From contig NC_035791.1 in the NCBI RefSeq assembly GCF_001653235.2, positions 5,394,001 to 5,458,000 of the forward strand: a stretch of DNA of 64,000 bases, written 5' to 3'. The notes beneath the pieces were generated by a model. That model had not been told where the DNA came from, made no database searches, and was given only the letters and a program-made list of their open reading frames with translations. The number at the start of each line of letters is the position of its first letter. Positions within the stretch are counted from its first letter, which is position 1. Made by a program: the position numbers and the translations under genes. Of the stretch, positions 48,045 to 62,456 are shown piece by piece. Source of the stretch: Pochonia chlamydosporia 170. Lineage: Eukaryota > Ascomycota > Sordariomycetes > Hypocreales > Clavicipitaceae.

Positions 48045-48578
48045 TCACCAGAAGTGTGAATGCCAAGAAGGAAGAGGGTACTCGTCCTCGAAGCTGCGCA
48101 GAAGCGTCATTCGTATCGAGGTCTGTTTTTTACAGAGGTTTGGCAGCTCCTCTACCGTCCCATCGCCAACGGGGTAGGGTTTGTTCGACAAAACTGTCAA
48201 GGTAGTCCCTCTACCTTCGCTCGGACAAAGGTCCAGCTCACACCTCCTCTTTAGCTGTCCCTTCGGACGCGCCGAGAGTCGTATGTTTGCCTTCTTTCCT
48301 CTGTACGGGGAGGAGATTCGCCAGCTGGAGACCCACTGGTAGGGAAAGAACTTCAGCAGGTCGCCCCGCGATCCATTCTTCTCTTGGCAGAATGCATACA
48401 AGTCTTTCCACCATAGGGTAATGGTATCAACAACACATTTCCCGTGTGGCTCCATCTTGTCCAGCAGCTTCTGCCCCCATTCAGGCAACTTCTCCAAAAA
48501 GAAGTCACCAACACACCCGACGCAGCGTTCCAGGACGCCGGAGCGATCACTGGCTTGTGAGTTAAATTGAGTGGCCAT
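48045..48578 (-). CDS. Small hypothetical protein, cysteine-containing
   Basis: From the ATG at 48578 an uninterrupted frame encodes 177 residues (MATQFNSQASDRSGVLERC at the start) with eight scattered Cys and several Trp. The first part could form amphipathic helices; the later part is basic. There is no signal peptide and no recognised domain. It lies between TG-rich and minisatellite DNA, and I cannot exclude a chance open frame. Confidence 0.35.
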   Translation of the reverse strand: MATQFNSQASDRSGVLERCVGCVGDFFLEKLPEWGQKLLDKMEPHGKCVVDTITLWWKDLYAFCQEKNGSRGDLLKFFPYQWVSSWRISSPYRGKKANIRLSARPKGQLKRRCELDLCPSEGRGTTLTVLSNKPYPVGDGTVEELPNLCKKQTSIRMTLLRSFEDEYPLPSWHSHFW

Positions 48579-51327
<2,749 letters not shown>

Positions 51328-53303
51328 ACATAAACCGAACTTCCTGGCACGGGTTTGAGGCTTTTTTTGACGATTTCCGAACGAAACATTTCCAAGAGAG
51401 CATGAATATAGACCCTCGCAAATACAAACCTGTTCTGCAGATGCATGTCCCATTGACGATGACTGGATGTACATCAAGCCGAGTTGTTTGTTAGGTGAAA
51501 GAGCCGCCTATACTTTCACAAACCACACCATATGGGCACAATTGCCAGCCGGTTAATGGAATTGTGTCAACTCCGTTCGGGCTTCCCCAATTGCAGGTCG
51601 GCCGGCAACTGGATTACTTGTAACTTTCCGGCAATCCTGCCGAGTTTGGCCGGGACCTTCACTGACACCCACATCCTTTACAAGATCCCCAGCTCGGTAC
51701 ACCGCCAAGTCATTTATCGGGACTTATTGGCAAAGCATGCCATGGCTTGACCTTTACTGTCCTCGTGGCATCTCGTACCAGATTGACAAACAGCTTTGAA
51801 TACTTAACCCAAACTCCAACTCATGGACGATGCTACGTACCTCTTGCGCCTAAAACCCTTCCATTTCCCAGCCCGGAAAAATTAATCCCACTAATTGCAC
51901 AGGGATTCAGCACGTTTCAACCGTCAAAATGTCGACAACTCGGTCCAATTGGGGGCACTCAGCACAAGCTAGTGCCGCGCCTCCACAGCGCCATCTCCGC
52001 GAGCCACATCCTTTCACTGATCTTTGATGGCCTGCGATCCAGGTACGCGAAGTGCCGGAATAGGCCAAGATATTGAAGATCTGGGCCTTGTCCAAACAAA
52101 ACCCGTTCAAACCAGGCGATGGAAGCTTGTCTCCGCACGGCTTGACCTCGGCGGCGCTCAACTCTCCAAACGGGCTGACTAGAGATTTTCCACGGCCTAC
52201 ATCTCCACAATTCTACTATTAACTTTTGTTCCTGAGACATGTCGTTCCTGGACGGTGTTGGCCCCTGCATACTTACACATAATACGGAGTAGAAGTGAGC
52301 ATGTTCGTCGCTCGCCCTGTTGGCCAAGCCAGCCAAGCCGGGAGACTCCCGTCTTGGTATCAAGACTGATGTGCGTGATTCGGTCCGCTTCATCGCCAAG
52401 ATAGCAGACCCCCTGACCTGTCGACAAAACCGCAACCCCATGGGCACCTACATTGTGGGGTGCATGTTCCGTAGGATTCAACTCGACTTACAATAGCGTC
52501 GAATGACGTGTATCTGTTCTCAAATGTTTCCCTTCCCCCAGGTAGCATCCTCTCCTACGAGTGACCACATTCGTCCGTCTCGCGAGCATGCGTCCTTACG
52601 CCAACGAACACTCTCGACAATTAGGCGCCAACTGGATAATAGCAATATCGCTCTTGCATAGTTCCCATCTTGACAATTCACCCATTACCAAGTCAGGGCC
52701 AAACCCATGTAACGTTGTCTGAACTATTGAACTCGCATTACCCCAATTTTCGAACCAAGTTTCGAACACCGGCTCCCTAGCAGGGGCGCCTAGCATATTT
52801 GCCTGTGTACCCCATGATCGCATACAGGAATGGGTGGTGGTTAAACCCAACTCGGGTATACGATACCACCCTCCAATCTAACGTGATTGAGAGCTAACGA
52901 CCGAGTCGGAGTCCGGCACTGGAGACACACACGATAATAGAACCATCCGGATTCTTAGCTAGAGAATACCCCCACAGAATACTTCGTAGATGCGTGGGGA
53001 ATTGGAGATGCAGCTGTCTTGTTGGAGGGTTTATAGAATGTCCGCAACTGATGAGTTGCCTAATTGGGAAGTATACTCAACCCAGGCTCTTCTTCAGCTC
53101 GAGGGGAAGCGTTCACAATAGGAGAAGTTTCAAGATAAATAGACCGGAAGCTGCCTTGGTTTCTCGCAGCCGTTCTCTGGATATAAGTCTGTAGACAAAG
53201 AAGATCCGGTCATCTTCCAGGCAAACCGTGTATATATTCGCCTACTGTACATATCGTCATTCTCTTAACCCCCAACCCGTTTACATCTTCTCATTCCACC
53301 AAA
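51328..53303. other. Long gene-poor region
   Basis: Nearly 2 kb between the thioesterase and chitinase genes. Open frames on both strands are short and lack coherent content. The chitinase promoter, with a TATA-like TATATATT near 53230, lies at the right end. No repeat or RNA gene was recognised. Confidence 0.45.
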
Positions 53304-54307
53304 ATGTTTGTCAGAAACGCACTGGTTGCAACTGGCTTGCTCGCCGCTCTCGCTCAAGCCGTCCCCACTGAGAAGAGAGCTTCTGCACACAAACTCACCG
53401 TCTACTGGGGTGCCGAAGACGACACCACCACTCTAGACGATGTCTGCAACGACTCTTCCTACGATGTCGTCAACCTGGCTTTCCTCAGCCACTTCTTCTC
53501 CAACGGCGGCTACCCCAAGATGAGCATCGGCAACCTCGGTGGCCCATCAGCTGCCCAGAAAAAGGCCGGAGCCACTGGCCTCCAAGACGGCAGCTCCCTC
53601 GTCAAGTCCATCAAGAACTGCCAGAGCAAGGGCAAGCCCGTGATTCTCAGCATGGGCGGCGCAACCGACTACTCTGACGTGCAGCTTCACTCCGACGCCC
53701 AAGGCCAACAAATCGCCAACACCATCTGGAACTTGTTCCTCGGTGGTACCGACCACAAGGAGCTCCGTCCCTTTGGCGACGTCAAGCTCGATGGCGTCGA
53801 CTTGGGTACGTACATTCTCAAACTCCCTTCTAACACAAAATACTAACAAAACTAGACAACGAAACCAACGACGGAACAGGGTACCTCGCCATGACGAAGC
53901 AGTTCAAAGCCAACTTCCAAAAAGACACCTCCAAGAAGTACTACATCACCGCTGCCCCTCAGTGCCCCTACCCCGACCAGTCTGAGCCCCTTAACGTGTG
54001 CCAGCTCCTCGACTGGGTGCAGGTTCAGTTCTACAACAACGGCGACTGCAACATTGCGCAGAGCGGTTTCGCCAAGGCCGTCAAGAACTGGTCCAAGGGT
54101 ATTGGTAGCGGCGTCCAGTTGTACATTGGGGCGTTGGCGAGCGGCGCCGACGGTGATGAGGGCTATGTTGATGCTACTACGCTTAACAAGGCGATTAACC
54201 AGGTTAAGGCTATGAATCTGCCTAACTTTGGGGGTGCTATGTTGTGGGAGGCGCAGTTGGCGGTTAAGAATGGAAATTATCAGAAGAAGGTTAAGGCTAA
54301 TTTGTAG
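53304..54307 (+). CDS. Secreted GH18 chitinase-like hydrolase
   Basis: Two exons (53304-53805 and 53856-54307; a 50-base intron) join in frame to 317 residues. The signal peptide (MFVRNALVATGLLAALAQA) is followed by a possible KR processing site. The GH18 blocks are the beta-3 strand VILSMGGATDYS and the catalytic DGVDLDNE at residues 163-170, giving DxxDxDxE with Glu170 as acid/base; the intron splits exactly this motif. Length and layout match small class III/hevamine-type fungal chitinases without a carbohydrate-binding module. It should cleave chitin or related N-acetylglucosamine polymers in the wall or outside the cell. Codon use is strongly C-ending, consistent with high expression. 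Confidence 0.92.
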
Positions 54308-55438
54308 GGGATATATGGTGGGGTTTTGTATATACGTTCATTCTTGTTTATATGACTTTCTTTTATGTTGCATGGACGTGCGTTTGTGTTGTGACTGCCA
54401 TGTTTTGTGGATTGGTGCGTGGTTTGAAGATGGTGGGTGTAAGTCGGCCTCGAAAGGCTTCAGTCTAAGCGTCAAGGTGCTGATGAAATCGTTCTCCACA
54501 GCACAGCAATATGAGGAAAATTTGTAGATTCTTCATTGGACTAATCTCAGTACCCGTAGGTAGACACACTGTTCGTGTGTGGCAACTCGAAATGCCCTGC
54601 TTTTACAACAAGATGACGTGGGCCGGTGTAGGTATAAAGAACATAAATCACAGTGTGAATAATCAGCCGAAACCGCCAACTCTAACTGAAACTCTACATG
54701 GATTTTAGAGCGCTACTGCGGATTGTTGTCTAAATAGACTATGTAGGATTTCTCTGGTGGTTACCAATGGCAGAGACTCTGTTTATGTTGTAAACGCTGT
54801 TTGGTCGATACAGAGAAACAAAGACAATTCTGATACAAAATAGCAAAGCCACCAGCCAACCTTTACTCTATTGTCTATAACAGTAGCCATTCAATTGTAG
54901 GTCAAGTATGTTGTGATAAGCCACAGCAACGACTAGATATGATGGACCAAAATGACAAGTTGACAACCCACATGACGTTCGGGATACTGACACGTATTCC
55001 GAGCCATGAAACGGATCAAAGCAAATGAAATAGACACTTAACCTCCGTTCCCTATCCCCACGTGGAGTCATTCGTGTCAACACTCTGGTGTCAAGTTGTT
55101 GGAAATGGAGACTTGGCTTCCCCACACCATCACATGAAATCATAACGGCCCATCGGAAGAACAGCGTCTGCCGCTTCCAGCAACTAGACCAAAAGCACAT
55201 AATACGTAAAGCTGCATAAACGTGCGTCGGAAGTTCGGGGCGTCTGGACGTCGTAGTTAGTTCTGGTTTAGGCATTTAAATATAAGTCAACTTTGCCACA
55301 CTAGTTCCTCGCAGACGCCATACATATTCCGACCAACATTACTGACGTAGAAGTTTGGTGTATCTTCCCATACGTTCATCTTGATACACTCTTAACTTCC
55401 TCTCTCTCAGCTATACAATCACAGCGCCGCCACTGATC
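54308..55438. other. Intergenic region upstream of the hydroxylase gene
   Basis: About 1.13 kb with the chitinase 3' region and the promoter of the next plus-strand gene. A minus-strand frame at 54868-55275 begins with ATG but has no recognisable content and was not accepted. Confidence 0.4.
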
Positions 55439-56533
55439 ATGTCCACAACAAGCACACAGCCGACGCCGGCTTCAACCAAGATTCCGCACAAGGACTCAAT
55501 GAAGTCAACTTGGCGGACTGGAGACCGCAGCAAATGGGACATTTACCAAAAGATAATCGACTATACAAATGGATATCCAACATATTTAGATAAACCCATC
55601 CCCAAGCATGCCAAAACAGACAAAGTCCCCCATTTAGGCCAACTATCTCAACACGCATGGATCCTATTCTACGGAGTCATCCCTCTCGCCCTACACCAAG
55701 CCTTTGTTTCCTTAACTGGCTGGAACATTAGCAAACACGCCGCAGTTCACTTCTACGTCTTCCTCTATAACCTCGTTCTCATCCGCGAAGTCCACATCCT
55801 CCGCCGTCTCGGCCACAAACACGGCTTCCTAGACGGCGACGCCCACGACCGGGACGGCATTCCCGACAACAACGGCGCCGGCAAGATCATCTGGGCGTTA
55901 TACAAAACCGTTGGCGCCCGAATTCTAATGATGGTCCTCTTCACCTACACACCGCAAGAAGCGCCCCTCGACATAATCACCAACCGGAAATGGCTGGCCA
56001 CTCTGCCCCTCAAGACAGGCCTGTATGCCATCATCCTAGATTTCTGGTTCTACACATATCACCGCTCGGTCCACGAAGTCCCGGGCCTCTGGCGCTTCCA
56101 CCGCACCCACCACCTCACCAAGCATCCTAACCCGCTGCTGTCGGCCTACGCCGACGGGGAGCAGGAGTTCATCGAGATGGTCGCCGTTCCATTCTTGACG
56201 TACTCTGTCTTTTGGGCGGCTGGCTATCCCCTGGGTTTCTACGACTGGTGGATCTGCCACCAGTACATCATGTATACGGAAGTCTGGGGACATAGCGGTA
56301 TCCGAGTGCATCTGGAGGTTCCCTCGACGCTAAGCTGGCTGCTTCGTGCGCTGAATATGGAGTTGTGCGTGGAGGATCACGACTTGCACCATCGGTATGG
56401 GTACAGGAAGAGCCAGAATTACGGGAAGCAGAGCCGCGTTTGGGACACGCTTTTTGGAACGTGTGGCCAGCGGATTGAGACTGCGGATTCTAATGTCGAC
56501 TATGTGAATCAGGCGTACATGCCGATATTTTGA
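55439..56533 (+). CDS. Fatty acid hydroxylase-superfamily membrane enzyme
   Basis: A single-exon gene of 364 residues. The di-iron histidine boxes are HRSVH (208-212), HRTHH (221-225) and HDLHH (314-318), in the order and spacing of the sterol desaturase/fatty acid hydroxylase superfamily (ERG3/ERG25/SUR2 fold). Several hydrophobic segments lie around residues 72-118, 155-170, 193-205 and 245-285. It should hydroxylate or desaturate a lipid or sterol-like substrate in the endoplasmic reticulum using cytochrome b5-type electrons. It is not an obvious ortholog of ERG3 or ERG25 by the motifs visible, so a specialised role is possible. The ATG at 55439 is the first in frame. Confidence 0.92.
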   Translation: MSTTSTQPTPASTKIPHKDSMKSTWRTGDRSKWDIYQKIIDYTNGYPTYLDKPIPKHAKTDKVPHLGQLSQHAWILFYGVIPLALHQAFVSLTGWNISKHAAVHFYVFLYNLVLIREVHILRRLGHKHGFLDGDAHDRDGIPDNNGAGKIIWALYKTVGARILMMVLFTYTPQEAPLDIITNRKWLATLPLKTGLYAIILDFWFYTYHRSVHEVPGLWRFHRTHHLTKHPNPLLSAYADGEQEFIEMVAVPFLTYSVFWAAGYPLGFYDWWICHQYIMYTEVWGHSGIRVHLEVPSTLSWLLRALNMELCVEDHDLHHRYGYRKSQNYGKQSRVWDTLFGTCGQRIETADSNVDYVNQAYMPIF

Positions 56534-56711
56534 AACATGACAGATACGATAAACGTAGAACTGAAAGTAGACAATATCCAATCTTAAACTTTAAGCATAG
56601 CATACACTAAAAAATAAAAGCATCACATGTAGTTTGTCGTCCGCAAACTACATCACACGTCTCCCGCAACAAGTCAATACCACAGCACCATTCACCATCC
56701 TCCATGCTGTC

Positions 56712-58024
56712 TCATCCCCAGTTGAGCGTGTCAGTAAAAGCAACAGCCGGGTTTGCAGCACGTCGCACCACACCAGAAGCACTCTTATGTATAATCTCGT
56801 GCTTCTCGTCGTCCCAGCACTCACCCTCTTTGGAGTCCTCGCAGAAGGAGTAGAGCCTCTTGTCGGCCATGTGGCAGAACTTGCGCTCCTGGTACGACAC
56901 AAAGCTAGGTCCGACGGAGTAAGGGCTCTTGCAAAGGTCGGTGGCGCGGTGAGACAAGGCCCGGGACTTGACGAGACGGGTCTCGTTGACCATCATGCGC
57001 GGGAGTAAATGCGGCTTCTGCGTACTTCGTCTGAACGCAAACTTTTTATCTTGACCATCATCGTTTGACTGCTTTGTCATGTTTTGGTCGACTCTATCGC
57101 GTTCCTTGGTTATATCGTCTGGCTGCTTTTCACCGTTGTGCTCCCGTAGACCGCATGGTTCAGGTGTAAGCCTCCTGTAGCCGCTCTTGTAGACGGAGAC
57201 TTCATGTTTAGATGAGATAGTTTTAGGGTTCGTCGCCCAATAATAGATGTTTCGGGGACTCGGTTCCGTGAAAAAACAGAGAGCGGGCGGATTATGGCAA
57301 TAGCTGCCAAGTGTGGGAGGCGTCGATGTCAGCGGCATGCCGAGTTATCCAGATGGCACGAGGAGTTTCAAACGTACTATTGTGAATCATTTCCATTGCC
57401 TTTGTAGCCGTCGTGATATTCCGGCCAGTGAACTTGGAGACCCGTGAGGCCGAATTCGCCTTTGCTATCCAGCCAAGTGCAGGAGACCTTGTCTGCTCCT
57501 AGATTATTCTGGACATGTATATCAGAGTAGTACCTGCAGTGTCAAGTCTGGTGTCAATTACATCAATCAGAGCAGTCAAGTATTACATGAAGCGTCCGGG
57601 CTTACCAAGGAGCGCCACACTCCTGACCCCAGTTCCCAATCCAGCCATATGTTGTCTTCTCGGGAAACTCAACTGTAATCCATGCCAGACAAATAGGATC
57701 ATTCTTTCTGGCTTTGAACAGCGTATAGGAAGGCTGCTGGTGATTTTCCTTTTCAGCTTTCAAGAACACGCGGCATCTGGTGTTACCGGTGCGACAAACA
57801 CCGTTTCTCTTTCCGCAGCAGATACGCTCACCGTGTTCGTTAAATGGAATGATCCGGGGAAGTTGGCCGCCTGCGCCATCCAAGCGATCATCTGCAGGTC
57901 CAGCGCCATCCAGTCCGGCGGCAAAGTGGTAAACATAGTCCGCATCATTTTCTTTCGACAAATCAGAAGAGACTGAAAAGATGCCCAATATGCCGGATAC
58001 AACGCCAATGGCGCCCACGACCAT
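56712..58024 (-). CDS. Secreted or membrane-anchored cysteine-containing protein, unknown function
   Basis: Three exons (58024-57606, 57533-57378, 57303-56712) join in frame to 388 residues. The N-terminus is a hydrophobic signal sequence (MVVGAIGVVSGILGIFSV). The ectodomain has paired Cys (ERICCGKRNGVCRTGNTRC), a block ICLAWITVEFPEKTTYGWIGNW ending near a Cys (shown here only in part: TYGWIGNWGQECG), a second block SCTWLDSKGEFGLTGLQVHW, and a final YCHNPPALCFF. Such blocks occur in uncharacterised secreted ascomycete proteins. The C-terminal third is basic and less structured. The function is unknown. It is convergent with the hydroxylase gene. Confidence 0.75.
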
Positions 58025-58852
58025 GATTATAATAAATGAAGAGTAACTGGGGGCGGCTATCGCCAGTGTGTATATATATACGGGGGAATCATACGAGAGT
58101 AGTTTTTGTTGAAGGAGAGACAGAGACTTTGGATGCCCGTCCGCCGTCTATGTTAATGTGAGAGCGGTGGATCAATATTGATTCGTGGGAAGATTCTCCA
58201 AATGGGCTGAGAAGCAAAGTCGTGCTATACGGATGCGAGTGGTGTAAGTGGTCTGGTATGTTGTGCGTTGACAAGCCACGGGGAATGGGGTCTGGGGGTT
58301 TATGCATCCGGGCTACCAATTGTTGATATTTGTTCTAACCTGATGTGATCTGGTATTCCATGTTTAAATGAGTTAAGCCTGGTCTGCTTGGATTCGGATC
58401 CATGTTGATTCTTTCCCTCTTAGCCGGAGGCATCAACACGAGTCGTTTCCCCCGGTGGTTACTTACTACCTATGGATGTCCTTGTACATGTAAAATATCC
58501 CCCTCTCGCATCCCATCGAATTCCTATACTTACCTAGGTACCTAGCCTCTGCTTCCACCTTCTGGGCAAATTTGAAGATCGAAACTCTAACCTAGCCTAG
58601 CCCACAATGGTATAATTCTAGTTTCCAAGGCTACGTTGAATCCAAAAGCGCCTTGACTGCCAAGTCCTACCTGACTGGACTCTAAAAGATCGGTTAGTAA
58701 CCAGTGCCTAGGTCAGGTTAGTACTTTGCGAGATTTTCATGTGAAAATTAACCGTCTCCCCGAGTAATACCCCATCTTGAAGTCCAGCAGACATACTCAA
58801 CCGGACCTAATCAAGTTTAGCGAAACAAACCTTGAGCCTGAAATAGTCCTCA
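58025..58852. other. Intergenic region
   Basis: About 830 bases upstream of the secreted-protein gene, with a TATATATATA tract near 58072-58081 that fits a TATA box for that minus-strand gene. No gene was supported. Confidence 0.45.
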
Positions 58853-59293
58853 GTGAGTACGACGGCGGAGTCAAGTCTCAGATCGGCAATACTTTACTCT
58901 TTGGCTACTGGTGATCTCACGCGGGACGAAAGACATCTTGTCGGGACAATTGGTTTGGCGCAATTAGGCGATGATAAGGTTGCAGGCCGACATGCGGATA
59001 TCCAGGACCTGGAGACGTGTTGCTCCGCTTTGACTCGTCTGCATTTGCTGGGTATTTCTCATGGCGATTGTACTCGGTATACCTTTGTTGTTAGCGTTGA
59101 CGGCAAAGCCATATTGGTAGATTTGAGCAGAGCACAGTTGGCGCGGACAAAGCCGTAATGGAGTCTGAAATATATATTGACGCTTAAGGACGAGCATACA
59201 GAGGAAAGTGGACGTGGTGGTGGCTTCATGCCTATGTCCGACGATGAGATATCATCCGCAATTTCCGAGCTGGGGTGCTCAATGGCTGGGTAG
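58853..59293 (+). pseudogene. Fragment of a fungal protein-kinase-like gene
   Basis: The frame contains RHADIQDLETCCSALTRLHL, then GISHGDCTRYTFVV and GKAILVDLSRA, the order of the catalytic loop and metal-binding region in small fungal kinase-like proteins that are often labelled alpha-galactosidase A-like. The first lobe is missing, the catalytic Asn is replaced by Thr, and no ATG starts the frame. A TAA at 59156-59158 interrupts it, yet the same frame continues to 59293 with a family-like tail (EESGRGGGF). It looks like a decayed remnant. A spliced gene with an unseen first exon is the alternative. Confidence 0.5.
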
Positions 59294-59901
59294 CTTAAGA
59301 GCAGTAATTTCAGCGGCGGATTTTCGTTGTCCGTAGCTTGGCCAACGCCATTGTCATTTGATCGGACAATGGAACCATGATTTTAGCTCAATCATTAGAT
59401 ACAGATGTGAAGTTGAGGGGTAGCTGTGTCGGAGTTCAATCAAACAACTCTACTTTCTGTTTCATTAAGTTTGGCTGGGCGTCAATAAACGATACTTTGT
59501 TCATTCTAGTTAGAGCATTACGAGTATCGTGAACAAAGTTTTGATGGTCAGGTTAGTGCAGGCCACAAGGCGCTTCAAGCTAAGTAAGCCGGCCTCCGAA
59601 ATCTGAAAAGCCACATGTCACTCATATAGAGACGATTCTAACACAAAGAAATTCAATTCATAGCGCCGTCGCCGTATGATGCTCGGCTCTTCTTAGTACA
59701 CTCTACATGTAAACACTACTCTGACTTTTCTCAAAACGTAGCAGCGTGGGTGTCGGTTAATATCGGTTGGTGGATGTGAGCACACGAACAGAGCATTTCG
59801 TCTCCATTCATGGCCATGCTATAATGTCATGTCGGGGTAATAGGTATCTAGTTGTATAATTTTGGTGACAAGGTTTCGGGGAGGGCGTGAGAATCGGTCC
59901 T
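59294..59901. other. Intergenic region downstream of idh1
   Basis: About 600 bases with the likely 3' untranslated region of idh1. No gene or repeat was recognised. Confidence 0.45.
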
Positions 59902-61463
59902 TTACAGCTTCTCAATAATGGCGGCGGCGTACTCGTGAGTCTTGGCCTTGCCACCCAAGTCGCCAGTCAGGGCCTTACCCTCGGCAAGAGTGTCGAAAAT
60001 GGCCTTCTCGATGCGAGCAGCGTACTCGGTGAGACCCATGTGACGCAACATCATGATGGAGCTGAGCAACAGGGCTGTAGGGTTGGCCAGGCCCTTACCA
60101 GCGATGTCAGGAGCGGAACCGTGGACAGCCTCGAAGATGGAGCACTCGTCACCAATGTTGCCAGAAGGAGTAAGACCCAAACCACCGATCAGACCAGCGC
60201 ACATGTCGGACAAAATGTCACCGTACAAGTTGGGCATGACAAGGACCTTGTCGTTGTAGGGTAGAGGGTCGGTGACCATCTTGAGGCAGGTGTTGTCGAG
60301 AAGCTCGGCGTCGAACTCAATGCCAGGGAAGTCCTTGGCGACCTCCTTGCCGACGTTGAGGAAGAGACCGTCAGACATCTTCATGATGGTGGCCTTGTGG
60401 ACGACGCGGACCTTGGTGCGGCCGATAGACTGGGCGTGCTGGAAAGCGAATCGCAGGACACGCTCGGAAGCCTCGCGGGTAATGAGCTTGATGCTCTGGA
60501 CGACACCGTCGACAACAACGTGCTCAATGCCAGAGTATTCACCCTCGGTGTTCTCTCGGATCAGGACGGTGTCGACATTGTCGTAGGGAGTCTTGAAACC
60601 GGCGACGGAGCGGCAGGGTCGCAAGTTGGCGAAGAGGTTGAAGGTTCGGCGGAGGGTGAGGTTAAGAGAGACGTGGCCCTTGCCAACGGGGGTCTGCAGA
60701 TTGTCAGTTTCAGTCGATACCACAGCATTCAATTGGCCAGAAAGAGCAAAGATGTTGTACTTACAGCCAGAGGGCCCTTCAGGGCAATCTTGTTCTTCTT
60801 GATGTTCTCAATGGCAGCATCGGGGATAGCAGTCTTGCCGTCCTTGAGGATGGGAGTGACGTCGCAAGATTCCCAGGCAATGGGGGTCTGGTGATTGCGT
60901 CTGCATGTTAGCAAAGAGTAATTCGTAGTCATCGCGCGATATGCGCGTCCTAAGGAGAAGGATACGATTATTGCTAACCTTGGCGGCGGCAAAGATATCC
61001 TTGACGGAGACGGCAATCTCGGGCCCAATACCGTCACCCTCGATCAAGCTGACCAGGTAGTTGCCCTGCAAAAAAGATTGTTAGCACAGGTGCTCATCCG
61101 CTTGCTTTATGTTGCGATAGTTTGGCTGGATCAAGCGATCACGCCAGGTCGACGTCGTCAATCCTAGACGCACCACGTCGAGATCCAGCGATCAAAGCCG
61201 CGCAACCAATTGACCCAGCGATAAGCAACGTAAAACTAAAACAACGCATAAAAACGTACTTGAGCATCCTTAGTTCCCTCATACTTGGCAACACGGTCAC
61301 CACCAGTCGAGTAGCAACGCTGCGCGATCAATCGTTAGCAAGAAAAACTTGGAGCAGCAAAGCTTCGGGATGTCCGTACAGCAACAGCCCAGGAAGCGCG
61401 GGGAGCGGCGCGCAGGCATTGCCTGGAAACGGCAGGGCGAGAGATAGCTCGGATGGCCAGCAT
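59902..61463 (-). CDS. idh1: Mitochondrial NAD-dependent isocitrate dehydrogenase, subunit 1
   Basis: Five exons (61463-61380, 61319-61260, 61065-60979, 60887-60765, 60693-59902) join in frame to 381 residues. The N-terminus is Arg/Ala/Ser-rich without acidic residues, a mitochondrial targeting sequence ([20 protein letters not shown]). Family blocks follow: [26 protein letters not shown] (joined across an intron), [35 protein letters not shown] and [13 protein letters not shown]. It is the regulatory subunit of the IDH1/IDH2 octamer that oxidises isocitrate to 2-oxoglutarate with NAD+ in the citric acid cycle, activated by AMP. Subunit 1 is favoured over subunit 2 by the overall motif spelling. 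Intron 3 has two possible acceptors; CACCAG at 60888-60893 keeps the frame. Confidence 0.95.
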
Positions 61464-62456
61464 CTTGATGTGATAAATTGAGCAAATATGGTCCCAAGAG
61501 AAAACACAGGCAATGAAGCGACGCTGGGGCAAGAGCGGATATGGAGGGAACAAAGAAAGATCAAGGTGTCGAAAGTTTTGGGAGGTGTGGACAAATTCGG
61601 GAAGCCGTTGATACGCAACGGAACCAAGTGTGGCTTGCGTGCGAGATTTTGGCTGTGACCGACGGAGTGACTTTTTTTTTTCTTGCTCTGTCAAGCTACG
61701 GCTCTACGGAGAGCTGCATACACGCAAAATCAAGCCTCTGACGCCTATTTCTTTCACCTACATCTTGGACATGGATGTAACATGCCATGCTCGGCGGCTC
61801 CTCTGCGCCAAAAACAGACCCAAGGCCCGACCCATGAAGCCAGACTGGCAAATCGTAGGCCTGGCCAGTGTCCAGCAGCGGACATATCAGCCACATCTCG
61901 GCGGCGGAATGTGTGGCGGCGCTCCACATTTTCACTTTTTTTTCTCGCTGAGCAGGCTCCTCCGGTCGGTCCAGCGGCTCGGAGCCGTCGGAAATGCGTG
62001 ATAGCACACCGAGCCGAGGGTGGCCGCTCAAGGTGAGCTGCACGAGGCTGTGAAGGCCACAGGTACCCGTTGACCAGATGTGGCGCATTCCCTTGGAGCC
62101 ATAGCCTTCTGTGGCTGGTGAACTATCAGCTCCATAGAGCTCAAGTGTCAACGGGTGGGACTCGTGCTTGAAGCTCACAGCCGAGCACCTCCAAGACCAC
62201 CTGTGTGGCATCAGATGCGTTCACGCTGCTCTGCTTTATTATCCGATGCAATCACCAATACAACCAAAACATTACCAAGTCAGCACATGATTCACGACCT
62301 CAATTCCCGTACCGAGCGCGAAATCTCTGGGTCATTCCCACGGCATTGGCACGACGACTGACTGACCCCCTCCTGACAACTTCATACCGAGGTCGCATAC
62401 TCTATTCATAGCATGCAGCCCTACAAATAGTGCTTCACCCCTTCTGTTTGCCCAGC
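61464..62456. promoter_or_regulatory. Divergent promoter region between idh1 and sec5
   Basis: About 990 bases between divergent starts of two housekeeping genes. A T-run lies at 61672-61681. No specific element was identified. Open frames inside are short and overlap in several phases. Confidence 0.45.

Noticed and set aside
51959..52447. Minus-strand open frame in the gene-poor region
   Set aside because: No ATG-supported start with coherent content, and it overlaps other frames of equal quality, so it looks like chance.
60397..60894. Long plus-strand open frame opposite idh1
   Set aside because: It lies antisense to the well supported idh1 exons and arises from their codon bias; its content is not protein-like.
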